Assembly: GCA_963931805.1 (NCBI GenBank)
Contig: OZ007502.1
Coordinates: forward strand, 84,848,136-84,912,135
Length of the DNA stretch: 64,000 bases
Reading direction: 5' to 3'
Source of the DNA: Microdon myrmicae
Lineage: Eukaryota > Arthropoda > Insecta > Diptera > Syrphidae
The notes under the pieces are model-generated. The model did no database searches. It was not told the origin of the DNA and saw only the letters and a list, made by a program, of their open reading frames with translations. The position numbers and the translations under genes are program-made. Numbering within the stretch: position 1 is the stretch's first letter; each line of letters starts with the position of its first letter. Below are positions 31,091-42,743 of the stretch, piece after piece.

Positions 31091-32030
31091 ATTAAATAAT
31101 AATATATCCAGTTGCTCAGTAATTCGTTAGAACATACAAATAGGGTACTCGTGGTATCTAAAAATGCCAGTTAATTAATTGGAATCAAAATTTTTCTTCG
31201 AAAATTTTAATGTTTGACTTAAAATTATTAAAAATGAAATATTAATGAGATTTCTAAAAAAGATATTAGGTTAAGCAAGCCGCATTATTCAATAGAGAAA
31301 TGTACAAGAAATTCGGTGTGAACGAAACCTCGCCGCCTCAATGGCTGAGTTGATAAGGAGGTTGTGCTTGGCCTAGGTTCTACTGACGACTCTTGCTATT
31401 GTGCAGTTCGGCACAGGTACTTAGTGCTAGGTAGGGTCCCAAACCCCAGAGCATCGGTGAAATATCACACTAGTAAACTATAGGCTTCGTGAAATGGTTA
31501 GGAGAAATCCTTGAGCATTTTTCGGAGCTTGGGTGATGAACGCGGTCGAGAAAAAAAAATAGCATCTCAGGGCGCTGACTCAGCGCCATAGTTCGCCTTT
31601 CCTGGGAGAAGTAAAATAAATAAGAAGATGGGTTATTATTCTCAGTGGAGCATAAACACAACAGTACGGTCGACCCTGAAGCTGTTTTGTCGTTTTTCCG
31701 ACAAAACCCTGACAAGTTTCTTCGGCAATATATGGCTGTGGTCGAGACATGAATGTATTATTACACACCAGAGAAAAGGGAACAATCATAACAATGGTTT
31801 TTTGACGACGAACAGGCTGCACAGATGCCGGGTGAGATCGGCCAGGAAGGCGATGGCAATGCTATTTGCATCGTCTATGAAATTATCTACATCACCTATT
31901 TGCAAAAAAAAAAAAAAAAAAAAACGAGGGGCGTTGTAGTGCTCCGGGAGCCCTACCATCCTCCCATAATACCAATATACCAATTTCCCATATTATATAT
32001 ATATATATTTCCTATATTAGATTTATCTAC
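31091..32030. repeat. Possible second tRNA-like SINE with poly(A)
   Basis: CCTCAATGGCTGAGTTGATAAGG at 31334-31356 and GGTTCTACTGA about 30 bp later resemble degenerate A and B boxes of a tRNA-derived promoter. A 20-nt A run lies at 31904-31924. Whether these belong together is unclear; no target duplication was found. The remainder shows nothing I recognise. Confidence 0.25.
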
Positions 32031-32039
32031 ATATTAATC

Positions 32040-32640
32040 GAAACCCATTTCTCATTTATTTCTCATATCCGTACCTAACCCAACCATTCATCACATTTCC
32101 CTAAACGATTTCCAAAAATCGTTATCCTAAAAACATAAGCAGCTGCTATAGTTTTTGCTTAACATGATGAACCCTGAATCATCCCCATGTACATAGAGTA
32201 AATAAATATAATCGCACAAGCGAAAACGACATAAGAAAACTAACGATAACAGCTTGATTTCGTTCATGCAAAAAGGAAACTTCGAGAAGAAGGAAATGTA
32301 ATAGGAAAGTTTTGTCCTTTGGTAAAGGAGTAATAATTAAAATTTCGAAGAGGAACTATGAGTTGCTTAGTGAGAGAAGAATAAAAACCACAGACGTGTG
32401 CGGACGTCTGGTGGCTATCTGTTATTACTTAAAATTTAAATATTGTTGTTTATGTTATTTAATAAATTGTGTTAAAATTTAAATATTGTTTATGTTAGTA
32501 TCATTAAATAAAATATTAACAATACGGTTTATTGACCATTAAATCAATTTAATTAACTTAAAATATCGTTCACGCTCTTCCCTCGGTCGTGGCGAGGAAG
32601 CACGGCGGTGGATTTGAACAGCGTTATTATTCCACCGATT
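32040..32640. repeat. Dispersed repeat R, copy 2
   Basis: It carries CTAAACGATTTCC, ATCGTTATC, GCAGCTGCT and, near 32571-32612, CGCTCTTCCCTC...GAGGAAGCACGGCG, in the same order as the copy at 5474-5990. The AT-rich middle differs. Ends and type are unresolved. Confidence 0.42.
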
Positions 32641-32722
32641 TAACAAAAAAATAAAGGAAGTATCATTTTAAAATCTTTTTCTAGGGATTTATTGAACAAC
32701 CTGCATTGATTTAATATGGTAG

Positions 32723-33893
32723 TGTGGGGGATTACGTTGTATGGAGTGTGCACCAGCGTATGGCACTAATTCACTACCATCCCCAACCGTCGGGTCCTTT
32801 ACCACGAACAGACAAAAAGGAAACGCACTGGCTCTGATGTGATTAGTCTTTATTTCTTTTATTTATTGAAGGAGGATAACACTTGAAGGTAGTTGGTATT
32901 AACAATTTTTGGTGGTAAGTCTTTCTGTTCATGGGTTAACTAGTAGGCACTGCGCTAGTATTTAAATTACGCTATCAGATTAAGTTCTTACACTAAGGGT
33001 TTCCTAAAGTGTTCAACGGCGGTAGCGGCACCGCCCTTATTTGTCAATTTTGGGGTATATACACGACGCGGCTATGTGTTATTATTAAACGCTAAATAAC
33101 ACGCGATGGGGAGAGAATTCGTGTGGAAAATAAATGCGTGACTAAAGGGCAGAACTTTCGCGCTCGCGAAGTGATGAAATGGCCAGTGTGTGCACTCTCG
33201 CGGTTAAGACTCGACTATATACTCGGGGGTTTGCACCCCCCCGAGCGCACGTTACGGGGGGGGGGGCTGATGTGCGCACGCCGATGGTAGAATGGCGACT
33301 AACTGATGAAGGAAAAAATGGATTCTACTATGCTTGCATAGGAATTCAGTTCCAGCGAATCCTGGCCGTATAGGCCTAGTTGGATTCGTTGGTTGTGTAT
33401 ACCGGGAAATTGCTTTGGGAACGCGAGCAAGTATGGGCATGCATTTTTGGGAGAAATTGTAGTTGCTTGGGTGCAAGCAAGGGGATATCGTTTAGTTTAA
33501 TGTTGGTCGAAGTCGTTTCGGGGAAATGTATGCGGCTTAGTTAGTTGTTGATGTTCCGTTGAGGATTTGAATATGCGTTACTTACGGCATATGAATTTCG
33601 GGGAAGTTAAGATTGCTTGATCAGGAAGAGGAAATGAAAATTCAGTAAAGGATCGACCGAAGCAATTTTGGGAAAATGTATGTGGGGTGATGTAATTGAG
33701 GGAAATGATTAATATTCCGTTGTAAATGGGAATATGCATTTATTTCAGCTTGGGAAATGGGTTCTTGGTAAGTATGGGATTTATGCAAATGCAGATTTTG
33801 CACGGGGAGCTGGATTAAAATGACGCGCTGTTAGCGGTCAAGATTGGTTGGCATTGTGGGTTGGTTCTCCATGTGGTATAGAGAACCCCCACA
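32723..33893 (-). mobile_element. Ty3-type solo LTR, 1171 bp
   Basis: Ends TGTGGGGGATTACG and GAGAACCCCCACA, with GTAG at 32719-32722 and 33894-33897 as a 4-bp target duplication. A CTTTATTTCTTTTATTTATTG block 125 bp from the left end, reversed, suits a polyadenylation signal and fixes minus orientation. Its right 120 bp closely match those of the LTR ending at 21317. No internal coding sequence remains, so it arose by LTR-LTR recombination. Confidence 0.88.
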
Positions 33894-33897
33894 GTAG

Positions 33898-34798
33898 TAT
33901 GTGATTTTTTAATTGGAACACATCATAACTTTTGTAAAACCCAATCGGAGCGCTTCAAATTTTCAAGAGCAACATTTCAAAGGAGATCACGCGATTTAGG
34001 GCTGGAATTGGCTTCGCTTGCAACGAAAAGCGAAACCAGAAGGGTGACCGCATTACCTTGTTTCATGCTTGGATTGTTTTCAGAATGCAGAACCACAAGT
34101 GCACAACGGGAAGGGAAAATGGGAAGGGTTGAAAAGTATACTCATGCATACTTCTCACCTGACATTGATTTTATTCCCAAGCGAATGCTTTTACTTTTTT
34201 GTACAGATACTATTCCCAAGCGTATTGTCTGTACATTTTTCGTACAGGGAAGAGGGGATACCGCTTGGGATCTTCTTTCGCATTGGAATGTGCGAAATGG
34301 ATTTGGTGATGCTCTAAACTGTATGTAGAAACAGGGTCGTCCACCCATGCTTTGCTGTTGCTAAACAGCATAACGGATTTGATTTCGGGTAGGGAAATCT
34401 GATATGGGGAACTTAGGAACTCTTTGAAAAACGAATGCGAATCAATTCAATGATCCTGGGAGGGGGGGTTAATCAATAAAGGAAATACCATATTCATACC
34501 ATAATTTTTGTGTGTTGTATTTCATTGCAAGGTTCCATACCGCCGAAAGTACCCTATTTAAAAATTGATCAATAAATTCAGATTCTTGAAAAAAAAGCGG
34601 AACTCCGTTTTATCACACCTCCTACGTGTTTTGAATAGAAAACGAAATGAACAGCAAATACCGTAAATTTGTTGATAAAATTCTGCTCACAATTGTCGTT
34701 ATCTAACCAAATATGTGCTCGTAATAAAATGTTACGCAAAACAGATCATACTCATGATATGATTTCCACATTCCACTAGTAAAATGATACTGGTACTG
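33898..34798. other. No recognisable feature
   Basis: A 106-codon plus frame (34008-34328) has no domain. ATTCCCAAGCG occurs twice near 34171 and 34211, a weak local duplication. Confidence 0.4.
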
Positions 34799-34919
34799 GT
34801 ACAATAGGTCCACTGGATACCATAATATCCTCAAAAATACCCATAATTAATTGTCATCAATTCTACACATTTAGGTACAATAGGTCACTGGATACCATAA
34901 TATCCACAAAATACTCATA
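34799..34919. repeat. 75-bp tandem duplication, second unit split by pogo
   Basis: Unit 1 (34799-34873) runs from GGTACAATAGG to CTACACATTTA. Unit 2 begins at 34874, is interrupted at 34919 by the pogo element and resumes at 37583 with ATTAATTGTCATCAA. Unit 1 therefore preserves the empty target site. Confidence 0.88.
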
Positions 34920-35386
34920 GGGTAAATTCGGGTATTGTGATATGGTTGCGAAATGTGATATACTATCATATTTTCCGAAATAATCAATTCTCGACAAGAA
35001 TTTTCTTGTCAACATGACGGCAATGGAAAAGAACACGTGCTGCAGTTTTAGGCGCGCTCGCGCTTATTGCGTTGTATGTCAGTGCATTGAAATTGTTTAA
35101 GGTGTACAGTCGACAGTTTTTTTGTGTGAGCTTTATGTTATATTTCAGCAAAAATTGGAGCAAAATTAAAAACTGAAGTAATACATTTTGTTTGTGTGTG
35201 AATGGAGCTGGCAGTATATTGGGTGAGTTTTTAATTCAGTGAAGTGCATTTTTAAAAAAATCTCGATTGTTTTAAAAGCCAAATGCGGCTAATGTGATAT
35301 AGTTGAAATTGGGTAAAGTGATATACCATATCACATTACCCACCAAATTATCAATCACTAAATATTATTATAATTTATTTCAGATC

Positions 35387-36472
35387 ATGCCAAAAAAAGG
35401 GGAGATTCGTAAATGGGATGCGGAAGGAATGAGAAAGGCTATTCTAGCAGTCCGAGGAGGAGAAATGGGTATACTTTTGGCGTCGAAGACATTTGGAGTT
35501 CCATTAGCAACACTACAAAGATCCGCTCGCAGTGATAAATCTATTAGCGATGTTTTAGCCACGCCTTTGGGGCGTAAGCCTGTTTTTAGCCTGGAAATGG
35601 AATTGGAGCTGGTAAGATACATCCGAGAAATGGAATCACGCTTTTGGGGTCTAACTCGCGGTGACATTCGATCACTAGCATTCCAAGTGGCAAAAAGAAA
35701 CAACATAGCTTGCCCATTTTCAGTAATGAAAGAATGCGCAGGAAAAGATTGGTTGTATGCATTTCTTAAAAGGCACAAATCAGAGATTAGTATCAGGACT
35801 CCAACCGGAACCTCAATCGATAGGGCAAAAGGCTTTAATGCTGAAAATGTGACCACATTTTATAGCTTACTCGAGCAAGAGTACGAAAAACATAAATTTT
35901 CCCCAACTAGTATTTGGAACGTAGGTGAGACAGGAGTGTCCATTGCACAAAGTAGGCAACCCAAAATTTTAGCAGCGAAAGGAAAAAGGCAAATAGGTTG
36001 TATGACGTCTGCAGAGAGAGGCTCTCTTATAACGGTTGTCAGCTGCATGAGCGCAGGCGGTTCATTTGTTCCGCCGTACTTTATTTTTCCCAGAAAGAAC
36101 CATTCTCCGGTTTTAATGAAACATGCTCCTCCTGGCTCGGATTCTGCCTGCCACATTTCGGGTTGGATACAAATCCCGATATTTACGAAGTGGTTTGACC
36201 ATTTCTTGCGGTTCACAAACCCTTCAAAGGGGAACCCTTCGCTACTCATTTTAGACGGTCATTACAGTCATACCCGAAATATTGAGGTTCTGGAAAAGGC
36301 TCGCAAAAATGGTATTATTATATCTTTGCCACCGCACTGCACTCACAAAATGCAACCGCTCGATAGAACATTTATGGGACCTCTGAAGACGTATTATAAC
36401 GATGAAATTAGGCGATTTATGCGAGACCAGGGCCGAAAAATAACACAGTTTGAAGTTATTGACCTTTTTTGA
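35387..36472 (+). pseudogene. pogo transposase, DNA-binding and catalytic part
   Basis: I start at the ATG at 35387 (MPKKGEIRKW) rather than upstream, because TTTATTTCAG just before it looks like a 3' splice site and the upstream codons translate the internal TIR-like repeat. A psq/CENP-B helix-turn-helix (residues ~8-50) is followed by a second DNA-binding region (SRFWGLTRGDIRS). The DDE part has WNVGETGV where pogo proteins have WNVDETG, so the first catalytic aspartate is glycine. It then has LLILDGHYSH and HKMQPLDRTFMGPLK with the other two acidic residues. A one-base change in a T run at 36466-36471 ends the frame early. Confidence 0.93.
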
Positions 36473-37149
36473 AGGCCTACCTTAAAGTCCAAACAGCACA
36501 AATCGCAATAAATGGATTCAAATGCACTGGCATTTATCCATTCGACAAAAATATGTTTCAGGAGGTTGATTTTATCGCTCAAACATTTGAAAATCATCCG
36601 GATGAAGAATCTGCTCTTTCAGGACGAGAAGTAGAAGAACCAGTTGCCCGCACAAGTAGTGCAGCTGAAGAACCGGTTGCTAGTACTAGCAGGGCAGCTT
36701 TGGAAAAGATCGTAACTCCTTGGGATATCTCACCACCGCCCAAACGTAAACGGGTTATCAGCTCTAGAGGTAAAAGATCAGTTGCAACTGTACTAACAAC
36801 ATCACCGTATAAAGCATCTTTGGAAGAGAGCATTAAGAACATTGAAAGACGCAAGAATAAGCCGAAAAGACCTATGGTAGTAAAAAGCAAACGGGCAAAG
36901 AAAACAAAAGAAAGTTCTTCGAGCGATTCAGATGAAAGTTTGCATTTACCGAGCTCAGACGAAGATCCTTGGGCCGAAACTCCACCTAACAAGGACAGTG
37001 TCTGTGTCTTTTGTAACACATCTTTCCAAATGGATAATAAGGCAAAGATATGGGTACCATGCTTGCAGTGCGATTTAGTTTGGGCTCACAATGAATGTCT
37101 TCCAACGCGGCAAGCAGTTTTTGTATGTGAGTCATGTAAATCGCTTTAA
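36469..37149 (+). pseudogene. pogo transposase C-terminus with PHD-like finger
   Basis: It continues the transposase in the next frame (FKCTGIYPFDKN, the usual end of the catalytic core). A disordered, basic and serine-rich stretch with the nuclear-localisation-like PPKRKR follows. It closes with a Cys/His cluster: CVFC, CLQC, AHNEC and CESC, spaced like a PHD finger (C4HC3). Such a finger would bind chromatin; its role in transposition is inference. The stop at 37149 is normal. Confidence 0.88.
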
Positions 37150-37582
37150 ATAGAACGTAGAGAAAGTACTATTTTTCTGCTAAATATTGGAGTTGTTAAT
37201 TTAATTTTAATTCTAATTTAAGTTTTCTCTTGTTTTTCTTATGTACTATGTAGTGGCTAATGTTCCTACTTTTGTTAAATTAATAAATGAATTCATAATC
37301 TATCGGCTTACAAGTATTTTTATTCGGTTGGAAACTATTCGGGAGAAGTGATGATAGGTATATCACATTATCCGCCAATTTTAATAAGGGGGGTTACAGA
37401 GATTTTTTTATTTTGTTGTAAATAGCTGCAGATTGGCTTACGCTGCAGGGTTCTGAAAACGAAATATAATTCGCAATGTATCAAAGAACTATAATGAATA
37501 GTGCGGCAAAAGCTATGTAATAACAATTACGAATAATTGTTAGAAAACAAATACCTATATCACATTACCCGAAGTTACTCTA

Positions 37583-39627
37583 ATTAATTGTCATCAACTC
37601 TACACATTTTTGGTCGCAGGTATTTTCTGTGCACTTTTGTGTTACTCGAATGAGACATATATTTTGACCTTTCCGGCAGCTATCCGCAAACTGGATTGTA
37701 ATATTACATCTTTTACGACAAACGTATCTCAGATCCAAAGTTCATTATACTCCTCATACCTGCCATGCTTTCACTGCTTATTATAAAGTAATAGTAATAT
37801 TATTTTCCTGTTTTCCTATAGAAATCAAATATTGAAACTCATTTCCTTTAGTTACTCACAATCCCGAAGGGTCTTGTTACCGAAGTAGCTAACATACCCA
37901 TTAGTCCTCACAAAAAAAGAAACACAAAATACCCTGAAAGAGAAACAAAGCCAACCAACCTGTATTGTGATGCTTTAAAATTACAAAAAGAACAAACTAG
38001 GTAAACATAAAGTACACACTTTGCGACTTCCATCCGGATGTTCAAGTTTGGAAGAAGAAGGATCATTTGCATCTAATTATAACAACATCCTGGTCCTTTC
38101 CGTACTGCGCGGGGAAGTCATCGAAAATAATAATAAATGTGGAACGACTTACAAATGCGATAATGGATATGTCAACGAGGAAAACCATAACTAAGATTCT
38201 GCTGCTGATTTTTGTGATGATGATGAATCTGATTCAAAGTTTTGTGTTACTCCTTAAGCTTTATCCTGAATGCAAATATAAAGTCCGTAACGAATGGGTG
38301 AAGTACTTGCAGTATGAAGGAGACATATACAACATTGATATGTCATACAATTGGCAGTAACTGTGTGCTTGCTCTCAAAGGATCACTCACATCAAGTTAG
38401 GAGTATCCAATTACCAGGATATGGTACAATTGGCTTAGATTGGGCACATGCAATGACTGTCACTCAGATGTAAAGTATACTGGGTAAATAACATGAAATA
38501 CAGAATCCTATTTTCGATAATTCAGTTGGTATAGTAAAGACACATTGCTCACATTATCAAGAACGATTTTGTACTTTTCGTAACAGCAATATCGATTTAT
38601 TTTACTTACCTACATACTTACGTAGATTGTAAAAATAATATAGAAGTACTGTGCCATTAAATACTCCATAGATTATTTTATTACTTTACATTTTTTCGAA
38701 GGCATTTAATTGAATGACGTGTGAGAGTATGCATAAACTTAGATTAAAACGCTATAAGGTCGAATACAATTTAATTTTTTTAAATCTTACTTACTAACTT
38801 ACAATCCTAATTGACGTCATTCTGAGTCGAGATTAAACACACCACTCATTATATCACGTCCATAATAATTTTCTAAAGCAAGCTTTGTATAGCTACCCAA
38901 TAACAGTGATGAGATAATTAGTCAAAAATAATAATAATAATAGAGCAAGGAAAATCTCTCTGTATTAGTTATCAATAATTTAGTAATTAATGAATTTAGT
39001 CGCTATCTAACATCGCATGACCGTATTTCAATCAAAACTACACGTACGCGATGCACATCTTTTGTTGTTTGCATAGTCACCCTTGGCGCCCCTATTTGTA
39101 GGTGAATCAAATTGGTTCCCTCATTAAAAATAATTGTGAGACCAAGCTTGGAGATTGAATGATTAAGGCAGATCTTGGAGAATAATAGAGTCTCGAAAAC
39201 ACTAAAATTCCTCTAGTGAAACATATGTATTTTGATACATTAAAGTTTATGTTAAACCTAAATAAATTCAGCGCTTTAATAACATTTCGGCCCAAGAATA
39301 ACAAGTAAATAATTTGATCACAAGAATTTTCTATTCCAATAGAACCAGCCGGAACAAAGTAACTAACTGATTTATAAACATCCTTTAAAAAAAAAGTAGA
39401 GCACCGATTTAATTCTGTTTCCAACATCAAGAACGATTTTTAAAGTTTATTCTGTATTAGCTTTTTAAATGTTCACACTTTTCGAGATGATATTAGGAAT
39501 TTTCATTTTAATTTTTGTAACATTTTTTTATTTTCGTTTTATGTTTCTTAGTTTCTAATTTATATGCTAGACAAAAAATGCTCAAATTCTAGCTTTAATT
39601 ATCTTATATGGTATTATAACTTACGTA
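37583..39627. other. No recognisable feature
   Basis: About 2 kb of AT-rich DNA. A 97-codon plus frame (38067-38360) includes a hydrophobic run (ITKILLLIFVMMMNLIQSFVLLL) that could be a membrane helix, but it has no recognised family and lies amid mobile DNA. A 107-codon minus frame (39107-39430) is also unsupported. Confidence 0.4.
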
Positions 39628-39631
39628 GACG

Positions 39632-41408
39632 TGTGGTGGGGTTTGCGTAGAGGTCTAGTACGACACGGATTCACTTAACCTTCCATCGTCTGCTGCAAAA
39701 AGTGATTGACCACCAAAAGACAAAACGAATAAAAACACACAGGTACAAATGTTCTTCTTGTTTCACTGACTTTATTGTTACTCTCGACAAGCTTTACAAT
39801 TCGGTTGTTTCTGAAGTTCCTTATTCTGGTTCTGTGGGTTTCAGCACAAACATATAAATAAGTAAAACTATGTTCTTAATGCTTAGTACAATTTTGAGAT
39901 TATTAATAAAGCACGCTCGACAAGGTTTATAAGTGGTGATTGTATTTTAATAACGTGTATGGTTACGGCTCCAACACGCAACGACCTCGACAAGTGTGCT
40001 TGATTGTGCGATTCAAATCTGACTCTCCGTGCCTTTGCGCCAATCATACCGCTAGTCACAACTGGGGTGGATTTTCACGCTATGGTGAAAAACGATTTTC
40101 ATCCTCGATCTACCCTGCAGCCAATGAGGACGCGATTTGAGTTTCACTGGAATGGTTTCCATGTATATAGTACAGATAGGTTGGATGTCCGTACCTTGGA
40201 AGTGAGGACAACGAAAAATTGCTGTGGTTGGGAAGCAGAGAAACCAACCAGCGGCTGTTCAAACAAATGTTCGTGCACAGTGGATGAAGGCCTTGCCATT
40301 GTAAACAATAGAGGGTATCGCCGGAGGCAGAGATGGATTTTCCTGTGATGTTAAGTCGATAGAAAACTCGTTCGCGGTGGCAAGGACTAGGATGGATGGG
40401 TGCATCTTTGTTTTCGAAAACGGATCGTAGGACATGACCATTGATATTATTGCTTGGATAACAATTATGGTCGTGTCCAATTTGATGATCAGTTATCGGT
40501 TAGGCGACCGATCATGGGAAATTTGGCTTGCAGTAGTGCAAGCGAGCAACTTGCCAGGGTTGTCTTTGGACCAACGGATTGTTGGAACAAGTAAACACAG
40601 GGCGATTGTTGTGTATATGTGTTGCGGATTCGCATTTGAAACAACCGGCGAATTCGCAATAATTAAATCTGTGGCACCACTTGAACAATATGTGGCATCA
40701 CCTTTAACAATGTCAGCAATCAGCTGACATTTATGAATTCTGTTGGTTGTCACTTGACACCCATCTTTACTTTTTGTTCTTGTTCTTCTTTTAACTATTG
40801 AGAGACACAGGTCACAGCAATTTAAATCCATTAAAAAATCTATCAATCGAAATAAATAAACGTAATAATTGAACAACATTGAAACGAACACTGTGTTATC
40901 GTATTACCTTAGCTGGAGGAATATTTCTAGGATTGCGGCAGTCAATCAACTTAAGGTATTCGTTTCTCTTTTCTATTACTTTTAAGATTGTTTCAGAACG
41001 ACACCAATCAGCATCACCCAACGTCAGGAGACACCATCGTGTTCCTGTCGCTACTATCCAGCCCACACCAAATTAACAACTTTCTATCTGTGGAAGGTGT
41101 GTTCCACGCTTGTTGGACACAATATGATAGACATAGACTCCGGCAAAAGGACCCGGGTAGATTGTCAAATGGTTCGCTATGGCCATGGGTGCCGACTAGA
41201 GGAACCGATTACGCTTTGCGGAATCCAGCAATGTTGCTTGATACTGTGGCAAGATGGTGATCTTTCCATGGGGTATCTTTCAGGTAATTAAAATGATTGA
41301 AAGGTAGCTTAACGCTGCCCAATAGCAGGTAACCTAAAAGATTTTTATAGGGTGAGGAATGAGGAATTGAATTAAGGAAAATGGGAGTTTTTTGGATATG
41401 CTTAAAGA
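39632..41408 (-). repeat. 3' LTR of the deleted Ty3 element
   Basis: The left end TGTGGTGGGGTTTGCG resembles the solo LTR at 32723. A CTTTATTGTTACTC block lies 134 bp inside. The right 190 bp (from GCAATGTTGCTTGATACTG at 41230) match 42541-42743. At 1.78 kb it is longer than the solo LTRs, so it may hold a further insertion I did not resolve. Plus-strand frames within it (for example 40004-40348) have no recognised domain. Confidence 0.75.
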
Positions 41409-41435
41409 CCCCCCCCCCCCCCCCCCCCCCCCCCC
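41409..41435. repeat. Run of 27 cytosines at the purine-tract position
   Basis: It lies exactly between the 3' LTR and the pol end, where the young element has 11 C. It seems to be an expanded purine tract merged with the terminal C run of the LTR. Confidence 0.85.
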
Positions 41436-41436
41436 G

Positions 41437-42535
41437 GTCACGACATGGGTCAAGGGTGTTGAGAGGGGGGTAGTTGCCTCTGCGCGCGCACCAGCGCGAG
41501 TACGGGGAGGTTGCGCAGGTTGGGTGATAGTGGTATCAGGTGCTGAAGGCTGTTCTGGCGCGGAAGCTTCCAGAAAGCAGGGTTTTAGTCTCTCTACACT
41601 GGCCGTGGATCATCATCATCATCATCGGCACTACAACCTGGAACCGGTCTTGGTCTTATTTAGCAAGTCCTGAGGCTTGTTAAATTTCCATAATGATTTG
41701 TTTTTTCCGGGCAAGGTCATTAGTCTTGCGCCAGAGGCTCCCCGACGGGGAATCGAACCCCGGTCTCCCGCGTGACTGGCGGGTATACTAACCAGTATAC
41801 TATTGAGGAGCCGTGGATCGCTTGCCTCTAATATCGATCTCGAAGACCCGGTCTTTGAATGGACCATCGTAAGAGGGATCTTGGGGTTTTTTGGCCTTAT
41901 CCACCCTGACAAAGACGTGCGTGCAGCTGTGCTGTTCAGGGTGGATGAAAAGTTTGTTGGAACCGTGCCTGGCTACTGGGGTTGCCCTAACCTTGCGTAG
42001 CAGGTCGCGGAGATGGCCCACTTTGTGAAGGTGGTCACGAGGTGTTTCGCCATCCAGGAAGAGTTCTCCTGGAAGAAGGAGGTTGGTGCCGTAGGTGAGC
42101 TCTGCTGCTGAAGCACCTAGGCCCTCCTTAATAGTTGTCCTCAGGCCGAGGAGGATAGTGGGGAGGGCGTCGAACCATTGCGTGTCGTTGCGACATGAGT
42201 GAGACTTTGAGTGATCTATGCCAGCGCTCGTATCATCCCATTGGATTGCGGGTGGTAGGCGGTGCTACGACTTCTTTGGCGGCCGAGGAGATTAGTTAGC
42301 TGCCTGAATATCCTCGCCTCGAATTGTGGGCCTCGGTCCGAGATTAGTGTAGTTGGTACACCGAAACGTGTGGCCCACGTTGTGTAGAAAGCCTTGGCGA
42401 TGGATGCGGCAGTAACTGTTCTGAGAGGTGTCGCCTATGGCCATCGCGTGAAGCGATCCATCATGGTGAGGATATAGGAGAATCGCCTTGATGGAGTAGG
42501 CGGTCCCACTATGTCTGCCGTGGTAAGCTTAAATT
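41437..42535 (-). pseudogene. pol: Decayed Ty3 integrase remnant
   Basis: Read leftward from 42535: AQFKL, then DIVGPPTPSRRFSY (first catalytic D) and TLISDRGPQFEA (second D). Broken frames follow, then HLRDLLRKVRATPVARHG (from 42021), CTHVFVRVDKAKKP and DPSYDGPFK (GPY/F-like). After the SINE comes ASVERLKPCFLE near 41600-41565. The order and wording match the integrase of the young element. Several frameshifts and stops are present. Confidence 0.88.
41612..41810 (-). mobile_element. tRNA-Asp SINE, full length
   Basis: Full head (anticodon region GCCAGTCACGCGGG, one change), body and (CAT)n tail. The target duplication CCGTGGATC lies at 41603-41611 and 41811-41819. It is inserted in the Ty3 pol remnant, so it post-dates that element. 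Confidence 0.9.
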
Positions 42536-42540
42536 GGGCT

Positions 42541-42743
42541 TTGGGGAATACAGCAATGTTGCTTGATGCTGTGGCAAGATGGTGATCTTGCCATGGGTTA
42601 TTTTTCAGGTAATTAAAATGGTTGAAATGTAGCTTAACGCTGCCCGATTGCAGGTAAGCTAAAAGGTTTTTATTGGAGGAAGAATGGGGAGTTGAGTTAA
42701 GGCAAATGGGTTGTTCTTTGGATGTGCTTAGAGAACCCCCACA
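42541..42743 (-). repeat. Partial 5' LTR of the deleted Ty3 element
   Basis: It matches 41221-41408 (GCAATGTTGCTTGAT, CAGGTAATTAAAATG, GTAGCTTAACGCTGCCC) and ends GAGAACCCCCACA. The rest of this LTR was removed together with gag and most of pol. Confidence 0.85.

Larger units (their letters stand above)
34920..37580 (+). mobile_element. pogo-like DNA transposon
   Basis: A 2.66-kb element with inverted ends (left GGGTAAATTCGGGTATTGTG, right GAGTAACTTCGGGTAATGTG when reversed), flanked by TA at 34918-34919 and 37581-37582. It encodes a CENP-B/pogo-type transposase in two frames. Extra copies of the end motif (GTGATATA or its reverse) occur inside, near 34955, 35294, 35319, 35329 and 37361. Confidence 0.94.
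39632..42743 (-). mobile_element. Internally deleted Ty3/CsRn1-type element
   Basis: GACG at 39628-39631 and 42744-42747 gives a 4-bp target duplication. In transcription order it holds only the first ~203 bp of the 5' LTR (42743-42541), the C-terminal third of pol, a long purine tract, and the 3' LTR (41408-39632). Gag and most of pol are gone. The pol remainder is clearly related to the young element at 8.35-17.36 kb but diverged. A SINE has inserted in the pol end. Confidence 0.85.

Noticed and set aside
38067..38360. Small membrane protein gene
   Set aside because: One hydrophobic run in an AT-rich frame, without start context, homologue or neighbouring support.
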